Below, one piece after another: positions 21,501 to 31,700 of a stretch of 64,000 nt of DNA. Position 1 is the first letter of the stretch. Every line of letters starts with the position of its first letter. The DNA comes from Micractinium sp. NFX-FRZ (Eukaryota; Chlorophyta; Trebouxiophyceae; Chlorellales; Chlorellaceae): assembly GCA_029339195.1 (NCBI GenBank), contig JAPTJF010000042.1, forward strand, positions 168,092 through 232,091, read 5' to 3'. The translations under genes were made by a program, and so were the position numbers. The notes below the pieces were generated by a model. The model did not search any database, had not been told where the DNA came from, and saw nothing but the letters and a program-made list of their open reading frames with translations.

Positions 21501-24500
21501 GTGGAGTGGTTAATGCCTGGGGTGACATGCGGCGCGACGCCGGGGTTACGTGGGTGGGCAGGAGGCGCGGTGTGCAGCAGAGGGGCGGTCGGGTTGGCCG
21601 CACATGGGCACTGTGCGTCCTGCGCCGCCCCGGCGCTGGCGCCCGGCCTCCGTCTGTCTGCACACTCTGGCCATCGCCCCCTCCCTCCCTCCCCTGGCCC
21701 CGTCTGGCTGCAGGAGGCGCGGCGTGCGGTGGGCGCGGGGGTCAAGGTGGCATACGTCTCGCTCAACAAGGATTCGCACGTGCTGGAGATGCCAGAGGTG
21801 AGCCGGTGCTTAGTGCATGGTTTGGGACTGCACACAATGCACAGCTGGTATGTACGAGAGGTGCCAGAGGGCAGCTGGTGCTTGTTGCACAGTACGAACT
21901 GCACACCACACAGGGGGCAGCTGCTAGAGGTGCCAGAGGTCAGGTGGCGCCTGCTGATCAGTACACAGCTGGCATGTGGTGCACAGCACAGTGCAACCTT
22001 ACGTTGTCACAAGGCGTCGCACTTGCCTGTCTGCCTTCCTCTGTGTGTGCGCACCACCCTCACCTTGCCTCACCTCAACCCGCCTGCACCCTGCCTCCCT
22101 GCCATGCTGCAGGGCGCCAAGGTGCCCGCCAACTGGGAGCCATGTGCGGGGAAGAAGGGGTACAAGCGGTGAGGCGGGCTGGCGGCAAACATGCTGCTGC
22201 TCTTCCTGGTGCCTTGCTGCTGCTGCTGCTGCTGTGGGAACCAGCTTGCGAGACGTTGTCACCAGATTGGTGATGTTTATGCGCCAACGTTGCTACCTAT
22301 TGTGTTGCCGCGCTGCCTGCCTGCCCGCTGCCTGCAGGTACATGAGCGAGCGGCTGCGAGAGCTGGTCAAAGCACGGGAGGCGGCGTACGATGCCAAGGA
22401 GCGGGCGCAGGGGGGCATCCTGCAGGCAAGCAGCGGGAAAGGTCTTTCTGTGGGGTGGGTGGCATGACAGCGGGAGGGAGAGAAAGACGCCAAGGAGTGG
22501 GTCACTCGTGGGGAGGCACTCGGCAGGCGAGCCAGGTGCCAGTGTGGGACGGGAGGAGGCGGGAGTGGCGGGTGGATGGTGCAGGGCATGTGGTGCGTCC
22601 TCACATGCCGCTCTAAGAAGTACGCCTCCCCATCAACGGGCACCTGCAGCACTCGTGAAGTACACTCCCGCCTGCCCGCCCGCCCGCCTGCTTGCAGGGC
22701 ATGATGCGCCAGTTTGCAGCGCGCCGCGCGCTGTGGGAGGCCGCAGTCGACTGCATGGCGCAGCTGGACGCGCTTATGAGCCTGGCGGTGGCGGCGGCCT
22801 GTGGCAGCGGCACCATGTGTCGCCCCGTGTTGGTGCCCTGGAGCTCCGCGGGTGAGGGCGGCGGGGCGGGGCAGGGGCGGGCAGGGGCAAGGGGCGGGGC
22901 GGGGTGAGAGCTTTGCGGGGAGCTGTGGTGGGGCTACCGAGTGGTCTGTGGTGCGGTGCCCTGGGCTGCCCTGGGGCCGGCGCTGCAGGTGCCGGCGCCT
23001 TTTCACGCAGCAGCCAAGCAGCTGGCCAGCCGAGGGAGCAGGCAGCTGGGCTGCGCACCCTGGCCGACTGCTGTGCACCACCAGCAGGCACCCTGCCCAC
23101 AGCCCGCCCCCCTTGCCCCTCACGCTTCCGGACACACCCCCTCGGCTGCTCGCAGACGGCGGCGCGCCTCTGTTCCGTGCGCGTGGCCTGCGCCACCCGG
23201 CGGGCATCAGCGGGCGCGATGGCACCTTTGTGCCCAACGACATCCAGCTGGGAGGGGAGGCGCAGCCCTTCATCGTGCTGACAGGTGGGGGGAGGAGGGG
23301 GCAGGGAGGGAGGCAGGGAGGGAGGGTGGTGTGTGGGAATGCGAGGCAAGGTATTGCCTTGCGCAGCGTGTCGACCTTGATGAGTCGGCCTTGATGAGGC
23401 ATCCAGCATGCCGTGTAGGCAGCTCCAGTTGATTCACCCACCCACCCATCTACCCACCCGTTCACCCACCCACCCACCGTTGCACCCTCCTCTCCGCCCC
23501 CCACCCTCCCCGCCCTGCCTCCCAGGCCCCAACATGGGCGGCAAGTCCACCCTGATGCGCCAGGTGTGCCTGGCCTCCCTCATGGCGCAAGTGGGCGCCT
23601 GGGTGCCGGCAGAGGCGGTGGAGCTGACGCCCGCGGATGCCGCGTTTGTGCGCATGGGGGCGCGCGACCGCATCATGCTGGGGCAGTCCACCTTCCTGGT
23701 TGAGCTGAGCGAGACGTCGGCTGCCCTGCACAGGTGGGGACGGTGAATAAAGCAGGGGGAGGAACTCAGGTTGATGGGCAGGCGGAATGTGAATGGTGCA
23801 TTGAAGGGTGAAGGGGCGGGGCCGCCCGCATCATGCTGGGGCAGTATTACCTTTGTGGTGGAGCTCAGTGAGACGTCGGCGGCGCTGCACAGGTGGGACG
23901 CATGGGTGTTCGTGGGATTGCTGGAGGGAAACCGGTGGGATTGTGGGACCCCACTCCCCCCCACCCCCCTGCTGTCCCGCACACGCTGTTTCTATCATTC
24001 ACGATCTGTCTGCTCTGTTGCTAATGCGCAGGGCCACCCCCGCCAGCCTGGTCATTTTGGACGAGCTGGGGCGGGGCACCTCCACGGGGGACGGCGCCGC
24101 CATTGCCGCCGCCGTGCTGGACCACCTCACGACGCGCGTCGGCTGCCGCGGCATGTTTGCCACACACTACCACCACATCTCAGGTGGGTGCTGCTCATGG
24201 GGGGAGCTTTCAGGCACGGCAGCAACAGCTGCTTTGGTGCATGACAGCTGGCGTGGGGGGCTGTGCTGGCAGCCATGTGCGCCACGCACCGCTGTTTCAA
24301 ATCCTTTCCAGTGGATGTTCCTGGGCCGTGGCTTGTTGATTGTTCGGCAATGTGCCGGGCTCCCTGCTCGACCACGTGTGCAGGTGGTTTCTGCGGCGTG
24401 CCTTGCTCTCTGTGTGTACCACCGCTGATGTGCCCCTCTCCTCTTGTAGCCTTGTCCCCCGACCCCCGGGCCCTCGCATCACTCGTATGCCTCCCCCACG

Positions 24501-25017
24501 CACGCCCCCTGCAGACTCACACGCTGCCGACCCCCGCGTGGCCCTCAAGCACATGGGGTGCGCCGTGACGCCGCCCAGCGAGCCCGGCGGCGTGGAGGAG
24601 GTAACTTTCCTGTACAAGCTCACAGACGGGGCGTGCCCCAAGTCTTACGGCACAAATGTGGCCCGCCTGGCGGGCCTGCCAGACGGCGTGGTGCGTCGGG
24701 CGGCGGCCAAGGCGGCGGAAAGCGAGGCGGCACGGCAGGCGGCTGGCGGGAGCGGGGGCGCAGCGCCCTCCCAGCAGCAGCAGGAGCGGCAGGCGGGGAG
24801 CAGCGAGGGGATGGAGGTCGAGGGAGGCAGCGGTGCTGATGCCAGCGCGCCAGCACCCCCAACAGAGCAGCCGGGCACACCGGCGGCGGCCGAGCTGCTG
24901 CAGCGTGTGCGGGCGGCGTGCAAGGCAGCGGCAGCGGGGGGCAGCGGCGGCGCAGAGGCGGCCAAAGCGGTGCTGGCGCTGCAGCAGGAGGTGCGGGCGC
25001 TGCTGCGGCTCGAGTGA
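12589..25017 (+). CDS. MSH6: MSH6 DNA mismatch-repair protein (MutS-alpha subunit)
   Basis: Twenty-eight exons, 1405 aa: 12589-12672, 12868-13171, 13702-13848, 14058-14570, 14848-14959, 15399-15471, 15728-15850, 16103-16180, 16391-16471, 16943-17066, 17555-17682, 18063-18206, 18712-18888, 19266-19409, 19710-19917, 20124-20242, 20533-20593, 20794-20849, 21081-21173, 21379-21453, 21714-21797, 22113-22168, 22338-22425, 22698-22851, 23156-23284, 23526-23733, 24032-24183, 24515-25017. Domains: PCNA-binding box QRSISAFF (13-20); Tudor-like module (about 108-155, with [11 protein letters not shown]), as in plant MSH6; acidic/basic linker; MutS domain I with the mismatch-reading F-Y-E (431-433) in GKFYELFE; lever and clamp; ATPase with Walker [10 protein letters not shown] (1119-1127), Walker B LVILDE (to 1199) and the ATHYHH switch. 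With MSH2 it recognises base mismatches and small loops in the nucleus. Intron 23 has a GC donor. Ten or more ghost exon ends lie in its introns. Confidence 0.96.
13575..13625 (+). repeat. Ghost of MSH6 exon 3 5' end
   Basis: CTGCAGGGTACAC followed by a diverged copy of the exon 3 start (an AGCGGCAAG core is shared). It precedes the real exon by about 125 bp. Confidence 0.7.
17145..17180 (+). repeat. Ghost of MSH6 exon 10 segment
   Basis: Shares CGCAGCCAGAGGCC with the real exon about 130 bp upstream and then diverges. The matching codons read QPEA in both. Confidence 0.6.
17393..17424 (+). repeat. Ghost of MSH6 exon 11 5' end
   Basis: Diverged copy of the first ten codons of exon 11 (ACGCGCTCGTGTCAGCCAGC against the real start), without an intact AG acceptor. 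Confidence 0.55.
17935..17990 (+). repeat. Ghost of MSH6 exon 12 5' end
   Basis: Near-identical copy of acceptor CTGCAG plus about 16 codons of exon 12, 126 bp upstream of the real one. It reads [10 protein letters not shown] before drifting. Confidence 0.9.
18430..18463 (+). repeat. Ghost 1 of MSH6 exon 13 5' end
   Basis: CGCAGTTTTGGGGCTTTC followed by a TGTGGCGCC copy. This is the most diverged of three tandem copies of the exon 13 start. Confidence 0.75.
18568..18640 (+). repeat. Ghost 2 of MSH6 exon 13 5' end
   Basis: About 73 bp nearly identical to the real exon start at 18708-18780, with acceptor CGCAG and codons [11 protein letters not shown]. Spacing to the real copy is about 140 bp. 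Confidence 0.92.
19024..19072 (+). repeat. Ghost of MSH6 exon 13 3' end
   Basis: Copy of the last 15 or so codons of exon 13 ([10 protein letters not shown]) with the GTGAGG donor, 180 bp downstream of the real donor. Confidence 0.92.
21840..21945 (+). repeat. Two short ghosts of MSH6 exon 21 3' end
   Basis: GAGGTGCCAGAGG occurs at about 21858 and 21926. It resembles the exon 21 terminus (GGAGATGCCAGAGGTGAG). The intervening GCTGGT..TTG.. and GTACACAGCTGGCATG-type motifs recur too, so the intron is built of a degenerate tandem unit. Confidence 0.55.
23818..23893 (+). repeat. Ghost of MSH6 exon 26 3' end
   Basis: Copy of the last 25 codons of the Walker-A exon, including the signature-loop codons [11 protein letters not shown] and the donor AGGTGGG. 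It lies 160 bp downstream and carries a small indel near its start. Confidence 0.92.
24446..24492 (+). repeat. Ghost of MSH6 exon 28 5' end
   Basis: Diverged acceptor region followed by CCCGACCCCCGGGCCCTC, matching the real exon 28 start at about 24528. Using its TAG acceptor would also keep phase 1 but would lead to no downstream exon. Confidence 0.65.
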
Positions 25018-25713
25018 TGGCACATGTGGCTTGACCCTGGCCGCGGTTTGCAGCTGTTAGCATCATTGGAGATTGAGCAGTAGCATCATAAGCAGCAGCA
25101 GCAGCAGCAACGACAGCGTTTCCCCAGTAGCGCAGTAGCAGAGAGACACAGAAGGTTTACCGATTTTCAACCCGCCCTGTAGCATTCTGGCCAGACTGCA
25201 CCACCCCTGTCCACAGCTGGGTTCTATCTTATTCGTGAACCAGGTACCAGCCCTTGAACCCCTTCCTGCATCCCCCTATTGTAACATCAGGCGCGTCACC
25301 TCCCTCTTCGCGCTCTCCTCTTGGCTCAGCTGCTGTGTTCTGTCATCCAGCGGAGCAGTCATGCGGAGGCTGGCGCCGCGCTTCTTGACGCCACACGGTG
25401 CTAAATCGACTCACAGCAGCTTGATATTGCCTGCGTTTGCGCCGTCAGGAAGCAGCGGCCTCGCGTGCCACGCATGCTGCGCGCCAATTATGCGCGGACA
25501 TTCCTGCCTGGTGCTCTGCTATGCCAAATTTGATGTCAACACCGGCTCTTCCATCACCCGTTATCAACTCGTGGTGCAACGGTGCGCTGGCGGTGGATAC
25601 AGAACCCTTTTGAGCACGTCCCCCGACCGGAATACCAACAAGCGGGAAGTGGCTGGGACAGCCCGTTCTCCAACAAAGACTGCCGGAGGCCGCTCAAATC
25701 GAACAGAGGCATC
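25018..25713. other. MSH6 3' UTR and BTA1 promoter region
   Basis: Contains a TGTAA poly(A) motif at 25280-25284, about 265 nt after the MSH6 stop, and a short AGCAGCAGCAG run near 25093. The remaining roughly 430 bp should carry the BTA1 promoter. A long open frame from 25235 starts at GTG and has no recognisable domain, so it is not called. Confidence 0.55.
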
Positions 25714-28700
25714 ATGGGTCGTGGAGGCGACGGCAGGGCGCTGCATCGGTGAGTGGGTGATGCGGCAGCTTGACGAGCCAAGCAGTAGGTGCAAGCGTGC
25801 AAGTTTCATGGCGGTGCCATTCGAACATGATGGGCGGTATGGTGGCGGCGTGCTGGCTGGGAGCCCGCCAGCCATCAGCGCCATCTTGCGCCTTCCCGCC
25901 ATCCCACCGCCGCTCCCGCCGCCAGCGGCTGTCATTGCCATTATTCACCTCTAAGCCGCCCTCCCGCCGCATGAGCAACAAGCAGTTCGCAAACGAAGCA
26001 AAACATTGCCACTCACGTCTGGCAATTTGTGCCCCCCACCCCTGCAGCATGCGTCCACCGTGGAAGCAGGCGCCTCAGTCGCCCTCTCTCTCCCTCTCTC
26101 CCTCTCTCTCTACCCCTCTCGCTACCACAATGCTGCACGACTCCCACACACTGTCTCACCCTGCCATGGTCCACCCTGATTTCCACCCCCTCCCCCCACC
26201 CACCCCCCTCCCCCCACAGCACCCCCGTCCATGATCCAACCTGCTGTATACCCCTCCGCCCCCATCCCCCCACCCCCTGCAGCACCCCCTCCATGATGGA
26301 GCGCCTCAGCAGCCTGGGACGCCAGCTGGAGGCGCGCCAGAAGCTGCAGAGCGTGAAGAGCGACCTTCTGGTGCTGAAGAACATCTGGTTCCACCGCCTC
26401 AAGGTGAAGGGGGGAGGGATCATAAGGGGAAACGAGGGTGCCAGTGGGGGACAGCACCGGCGGAGCCCCAAGCACGGGGACAGCCCAGCTCGCAGTCTGC
26501 CCACATGTGTAGGCATGCGTGTGAACCCTGGGCGGCACCGGTCAGGAAAGGCATGCATCCACCACGTGTGCAGATATGCATGACAGTGCCGCCCGCCCTC
26601 CTGCCGCTGCCTTCAACCCGCGCCGCCCCCACTGCCCTCATCAACCCTCCATCCCTGTGCAGGACACCGATGACCACGCCGAGCGGCTGGAGGGTTTCTA
26701 CCAGGGGCAGGCGCACGCTTGTGAGTAACAGAGAGCAGGCAGGGGCGCCTTGCAGCATCCAATACCGCCTTTTCGCCCTGCCAGCTCGCTAATCCCAGCT
26801 GAGGCGACTCCCACCCGACCATCCAGCTCACCCTGCCCTCCTGCCCCACCCACTCGCAATTCTACGTCCCATTTCTCACCCCCACCAGTTCTCCTTCTAC
26901 GCCAAGCCCCCGCAAGTGGCCGCACATGTCATTCACCGAAACAACCACACCACCAGCATGCGCCCTCGTCTCGCACCCACTGCTGGCTGCTCTTTGCTCC
27001 CCTCTCTCCCGCAGACGACTCCTTCCGCGCCAAGTTCCTGTGGGGCCGCCGCCCCATGCTGGCGGCCTGCGCGGCGCGCCTGCGCAGCCAGGAGGGCATG
27101 GTGCGCCGGCCCAGGCTGTGACCACTAGTGGCTGGGCTGGGCGTGTTGTGTGGCTGCCCCATGCCCAGACAGGAGCCGCCTTCCAGCTTGAGATGTGCGC
27201 CCGGAAAGCAAGTGCCTCGTCAGCCTCTCCCCCTTCCGCCTCCCCCTCACCACACCCCCTTGCCCTCCTCTCTCGCCTCCCCAGGTGTGGGTTGACCTGG
27301 GCGGCGGCACCGCCGAGAACGTGTCCCTCATGAGCGAGTACCTCGACCTCTCCCAGTTTGCTCAAATCTATGTGGTGGACCTCTGCTCCAGCCTGTGCAA
27401 GCAGGTGGGTGGGTGGGTGCCTCCCCAACTTCATGCCTGTGTGAGGGGTGTGGGCATGGGCACAATTGGGGCAGGGGGGGGGGGACTGCTCCGCGGCAAG
27501 CACACGCGCGTGATGTGCCTCTGCTCCAGCCTATGCAAGCAGGTGGGTGGGTGCGTGGGTGCGGAGGTTAGGTGTCGCAGCAGGCAGACACAATGGCCAT
27601 GGGTGGCGGTTGGTGGGCCTGCTCCACAGGCACATGGAAGTGGCGGGCCGCTGCTCCATCCTGTGCACATGCTCCAGCCTGGCATGCCAGGCGCAGGTGG
27701 GCACCAGTTGCACCTCACCTTCCATCCTGCCCTGCCCTCCTCTCTCCCCACCGCAGGCCCGCAAGAAGGTGGCTGAGAAGGGGTGGAAGAATGTGACCGT
27801 GGTGGAGGGGGACGCCTGCCAGTTTGTGCCGCCGGAGGGCGCCGCCACCCTGGTCACCTTCTCCTACTCCCTCTCAAGTGAGGACGGTGCAGCGGGGGCA
27901 GCGGAAGCAGTGGCATGAGCAGTGGATGGGTGGCACAAGGGCGGGCTGCTCTTCTGTCGCCCACCCAATGGGAGGGCTGCAGTGGAGCAAGGGCCAGCGC
28001 GCGCCCTGTGCGCCTGTGCTGCCCTGCACTGACCACCCTTGCTCCCTGGCCTCCCCACCCTGCCCTCCTCCCCGGCAGTGATCCCTCCCTTCCACGCCGC
28101 CGTAGACCGCGCCATTTCCTACCTGGACCGCGAGCAGGGGCTGCTGGGCGTCTGCGACTTTTACACCTCGTCCAAGTGAGCGCACCCCCTGGGCAGGCAG
28201 GCAGGAGGCGGTGGTGTGACTTTTGGGGGCTTTGCTGGGGCGGACAGGCGCCGGCAAGCCTGCAGACGTTGCTGCCAGCAGCGGCGGCGGGGAAGGCAAG
28301 GGGGTCGAGGGAGCGGCGGCAGCTGCAGCGGACAGGCGCTCGTGCCACATGCCGCTGTGCTCACCAGCCCACACGCTCCATTCGAATCCTCCCATCTTTC
28401 CCCTCCCAACCTCGCCCCTCTGCACCTCCCCTCAACCCCCTCCCCCCTCCCATCCCTCCCCTCGCTCGGCCAGGTACGACCTGCCGCTGCGCCAGCAGTC
28501 CTGGGCGCGCCGCTTCTTCTGGCGCAGCGTGTTTGACACCGACAGCATCGACATCGGGCCGGAGCGGCGGCAGTACCTGGACCACCAGCTCAGGTGGGCA
28601 TGGCTGTCCTGCAATGTGCTGCTCCTGAGGAAGAAGAACACGGTTAAGCTGTGGGTGGGGGGTGTGGAGCGGGTGGCGGCAGTACCTGCACCCGCACCTC

Positions 28701-31700
28701 AGGTGGGCATTGCTGATGCAAGCTGCTGCTGCTGCTGAAGATGGTAGTCAACATGTATAAGCTGTGCTGCAGGGCACGGTTGAGCTGTGGGCAGTGGGGT
28801 GTGGAGAGTGTGGGGGTGGAGAGCGGGTACCGGCAGTACTTGGACCACCAGCTCAGGTGGGGGTGAGCGTGAGAGGGGGTGGATGGGGCTGGGTGGACGG
28901 TTTGGTGAGGCCGCAGGTGCGTTTAAGGGGTGACGGGCATATGCATAGTAAGGGAGGGGCGGGGGGAAGGTGCGCAGGAAACAGGAGCACTTGCAAGATG
29001 AGTGGATGGCAGTGCGGCGCAACCGCTGAAATGGTGCCAGGCATTGGTGCACTCACCCCTTGCTGTCGCCCTGCACTCGTACCGCCGCACCCTGCCAAGC
29101 CCCCACCCTCAACCTCCCCCCACCCTCCTGCCCTCCCTACCTCCCATCGTGCCCTCCATCCCTCCCATCCTGCCCTCCCTCCCTCCCATCATGCAGCCGC
29201 GTGTGGGAGTACAACAACAACGAGGACGGCAGCATCCCGTGGGTGCCCTTCCTGCGCGCCCCCTTCTACATCTGGGTGGGGCGGGTGCCCAAGCTGGAGA
29301 CGCTGCTGGTGGAGAACAAGGTGGGGGCTACTGTGTCTTGCTGCCCAATGCTCTGCCCATACCTTCTACTTGTGCGGAACGGGGGAAACCCACTCGACTG
29401 GCAAGAACAGGCGCCGATGGCGGATGAATCTGACACAGCTTCTGGCCGTGACGGGAGCTTGACGCACACAGCCACTGACCACAGCCGCTCCCCTCCGCCT
29501 GTCCCCTGCCTGCTCCCTTGCTACTTGCTCATTTCCCTCCCGCAGGTGGAGGCCCCCGCCTTCTTCCCGCCCTCCTTCCTCTACACCCAGTCGTGGGAGG
29601 ACCCGCGCACTGACGAGCCTCACCTGCAGGTGTGGCATGGCATGTTGGGGGCTTGGCTAGCGGACCTTGCTTACAAGTGGCTTTGTGAGCTCGCCTGTTT
29701 TGCGCATGGTCGGGCAAAGGACACCGGGGCCAGGTTTTTGCTGTCTTCGCACAGCTAAAACCGTGTGTCAATGCTTCGACTGCTCAATCAATCAATCAAT
29801 GCTGCACCCGCCCCACCTGCAGATCAATGAGAACGATGTGTGCCTCACCCTCACCTCCGGCGGCTGCAACTCCCTGCACCTCTGCATCAACGGCGCACGC
29901 AAGGTGGGCACCGGCCATGGGCCGCACCACACTTAGCTCACTTGTTTTGCCGGCGTAGCGCCACGTGCTCGGCGACAGCACAGCATCCCTTCTGGGCCAT
30001 TCATGGTGGCCCAAGAACAGGCTGCCAGCACGGCGTCCGCAGCTACAGGCGTCAGCGCAGTGGAAACACAAACTGGTGTGCATGCGCCCGCACCCCCGCC
30101 TGCAGGTGTACAGCGTGGACTGCAACCCCGCCCAGTCGGCGCTGCTGGAGCTGAAGCAGGTGGCCATCCAGCAGCTGGAGTACGAGGACGTGTGGGCGCT
30201 GTTTGGGGAGGGCAAGGTGAGCCTCGCGTTCACGACAGATGGTAGCAACATGGGTTGGTGAGAGGATGTGTGTGCGCTGTTCGGGGAGGGCAAGGTGAGG
30301 GGAGGGGTGGGTAGTCGGGAAAGACTAACGAGGAGGAGCAGGCGCTGTTGGAGAGCCCAGGGTGTGGCCATTTTGGAGGCTTGGCACGGAAAGGTGTCCG
30401 GCTGTCTTGACCGCACTGCCAGCTCCTTCTAGCTTCCACTCAGTGCGCACCAGCTTCCGCCCCCCAACTGCAGCACCCCCGCGCCGCCCAGATCTTTGAG
30501 CGCGACCTGGCCCCCTGGCTCAGCCAGAGCGCCCTGCGCTTCTGGCGCGCGCGGCTGCACTACTTCCAGGACGGCCTCTACTACCACGGCGGCATGGTGA
30601 GCGGCTGGGCGGCTAGTTGGCGGGAAGCCACCCTGTCAGCGAAACGAGCGGGCAACGCAACTGGCTTGGCGCATTTGCTTGCGCGGCCGGCATGCCCTGC
30701 ACGCTGAACCCCCTTACACATCATCACCCTTCCTCCTGTCCCCTCCCCTCCCTGTTCCGCCCCATCGCAGGGCCGCGTGGTGTGGGTGGTGCAGGCGCTG
30801 GCGCGCGTGCTGGGCATGGGGCGGCAGCTGCAGGCGGTGGCCACGGCGCCCACCCTGGAGGCGCAGCGGGCGGCGTTTGAGAAGCTGTGGCTCGTGCGCC
30901 TGCTGCGGGCCGCCCCCGCCCTGCTGCTGTCCCTCATCGCCGACTTCTTCGCCCTCCTCTTCTTCAACCGCGTCGTGCTGTGGTGAGCGCGGGGTGCCTG
31001 CTGTGCCTGCTGTGGTGAGAAAGGGGGACTGTACTGCCACTCATCGCTGACTTCTGTGCCCGGCTCTTCTTCAACCGCGTCGTGCTGTGGTGAGCGCTGG
31101 GCACCTGCTGTGCCTGCTGTGGTGAGAAGGGGGACTGTGCTGCCACTCATCGCTGACGTCTGTGCCCGGCTCGCCTGCAACACTTGTTGTGCCATGATCG
31201 GCGCAGCATTGTGTGTGGTACGGCTGTTGTGAGCTGGTTTGTGGCGGTTGCGGGCGGTGAGGGGGGCGCACCTGATGGCCCACAGTGTTGCCGTTCCCCA
31301 AGCAGTACAACCGCCACACCTGCCTCCCCCATCTCCCAGATCTGGAGGGCGGCAACACTATTCATCCCTTATAGGCTCTCTCCTGCCCGAGCACCCGGGT
31401 CACAGCGTTGCCTGGACGTCCCACCTGCCTTTGCTGTTGCTCCATTTCTGCAGGTTTGGCGGCGGCATCCCGCTCAAGCAGTACCGCTTGATCCAGGCCG
31501 ACGGCGTGCACATGTCGACCTACGCGGCGCGTACGTTTGACGGCGTGGCGCAGGCCACACACCTGCGCAAGGACAACTACTTCTACTACAACTGCTTAAC
31601 CGGTGAGGCACTTGGTAGGGGGGACACGCAGAAGTCTGAAGGGCGCAGAGTGTGCCGCCTTGGCCGCCGCTTGAGAGCAATGACACCCATTTCTAGCCAG

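Noticed and set aside
25235..25954. Plus-strand open frame of 239 codons between MSH6 and BTA1
   Set aside because: It begins at GTG, spans the probable MSH6 poly(A) site and the inferred first exon and donor of BTA1 in another frame, and contains no recognisable domain.
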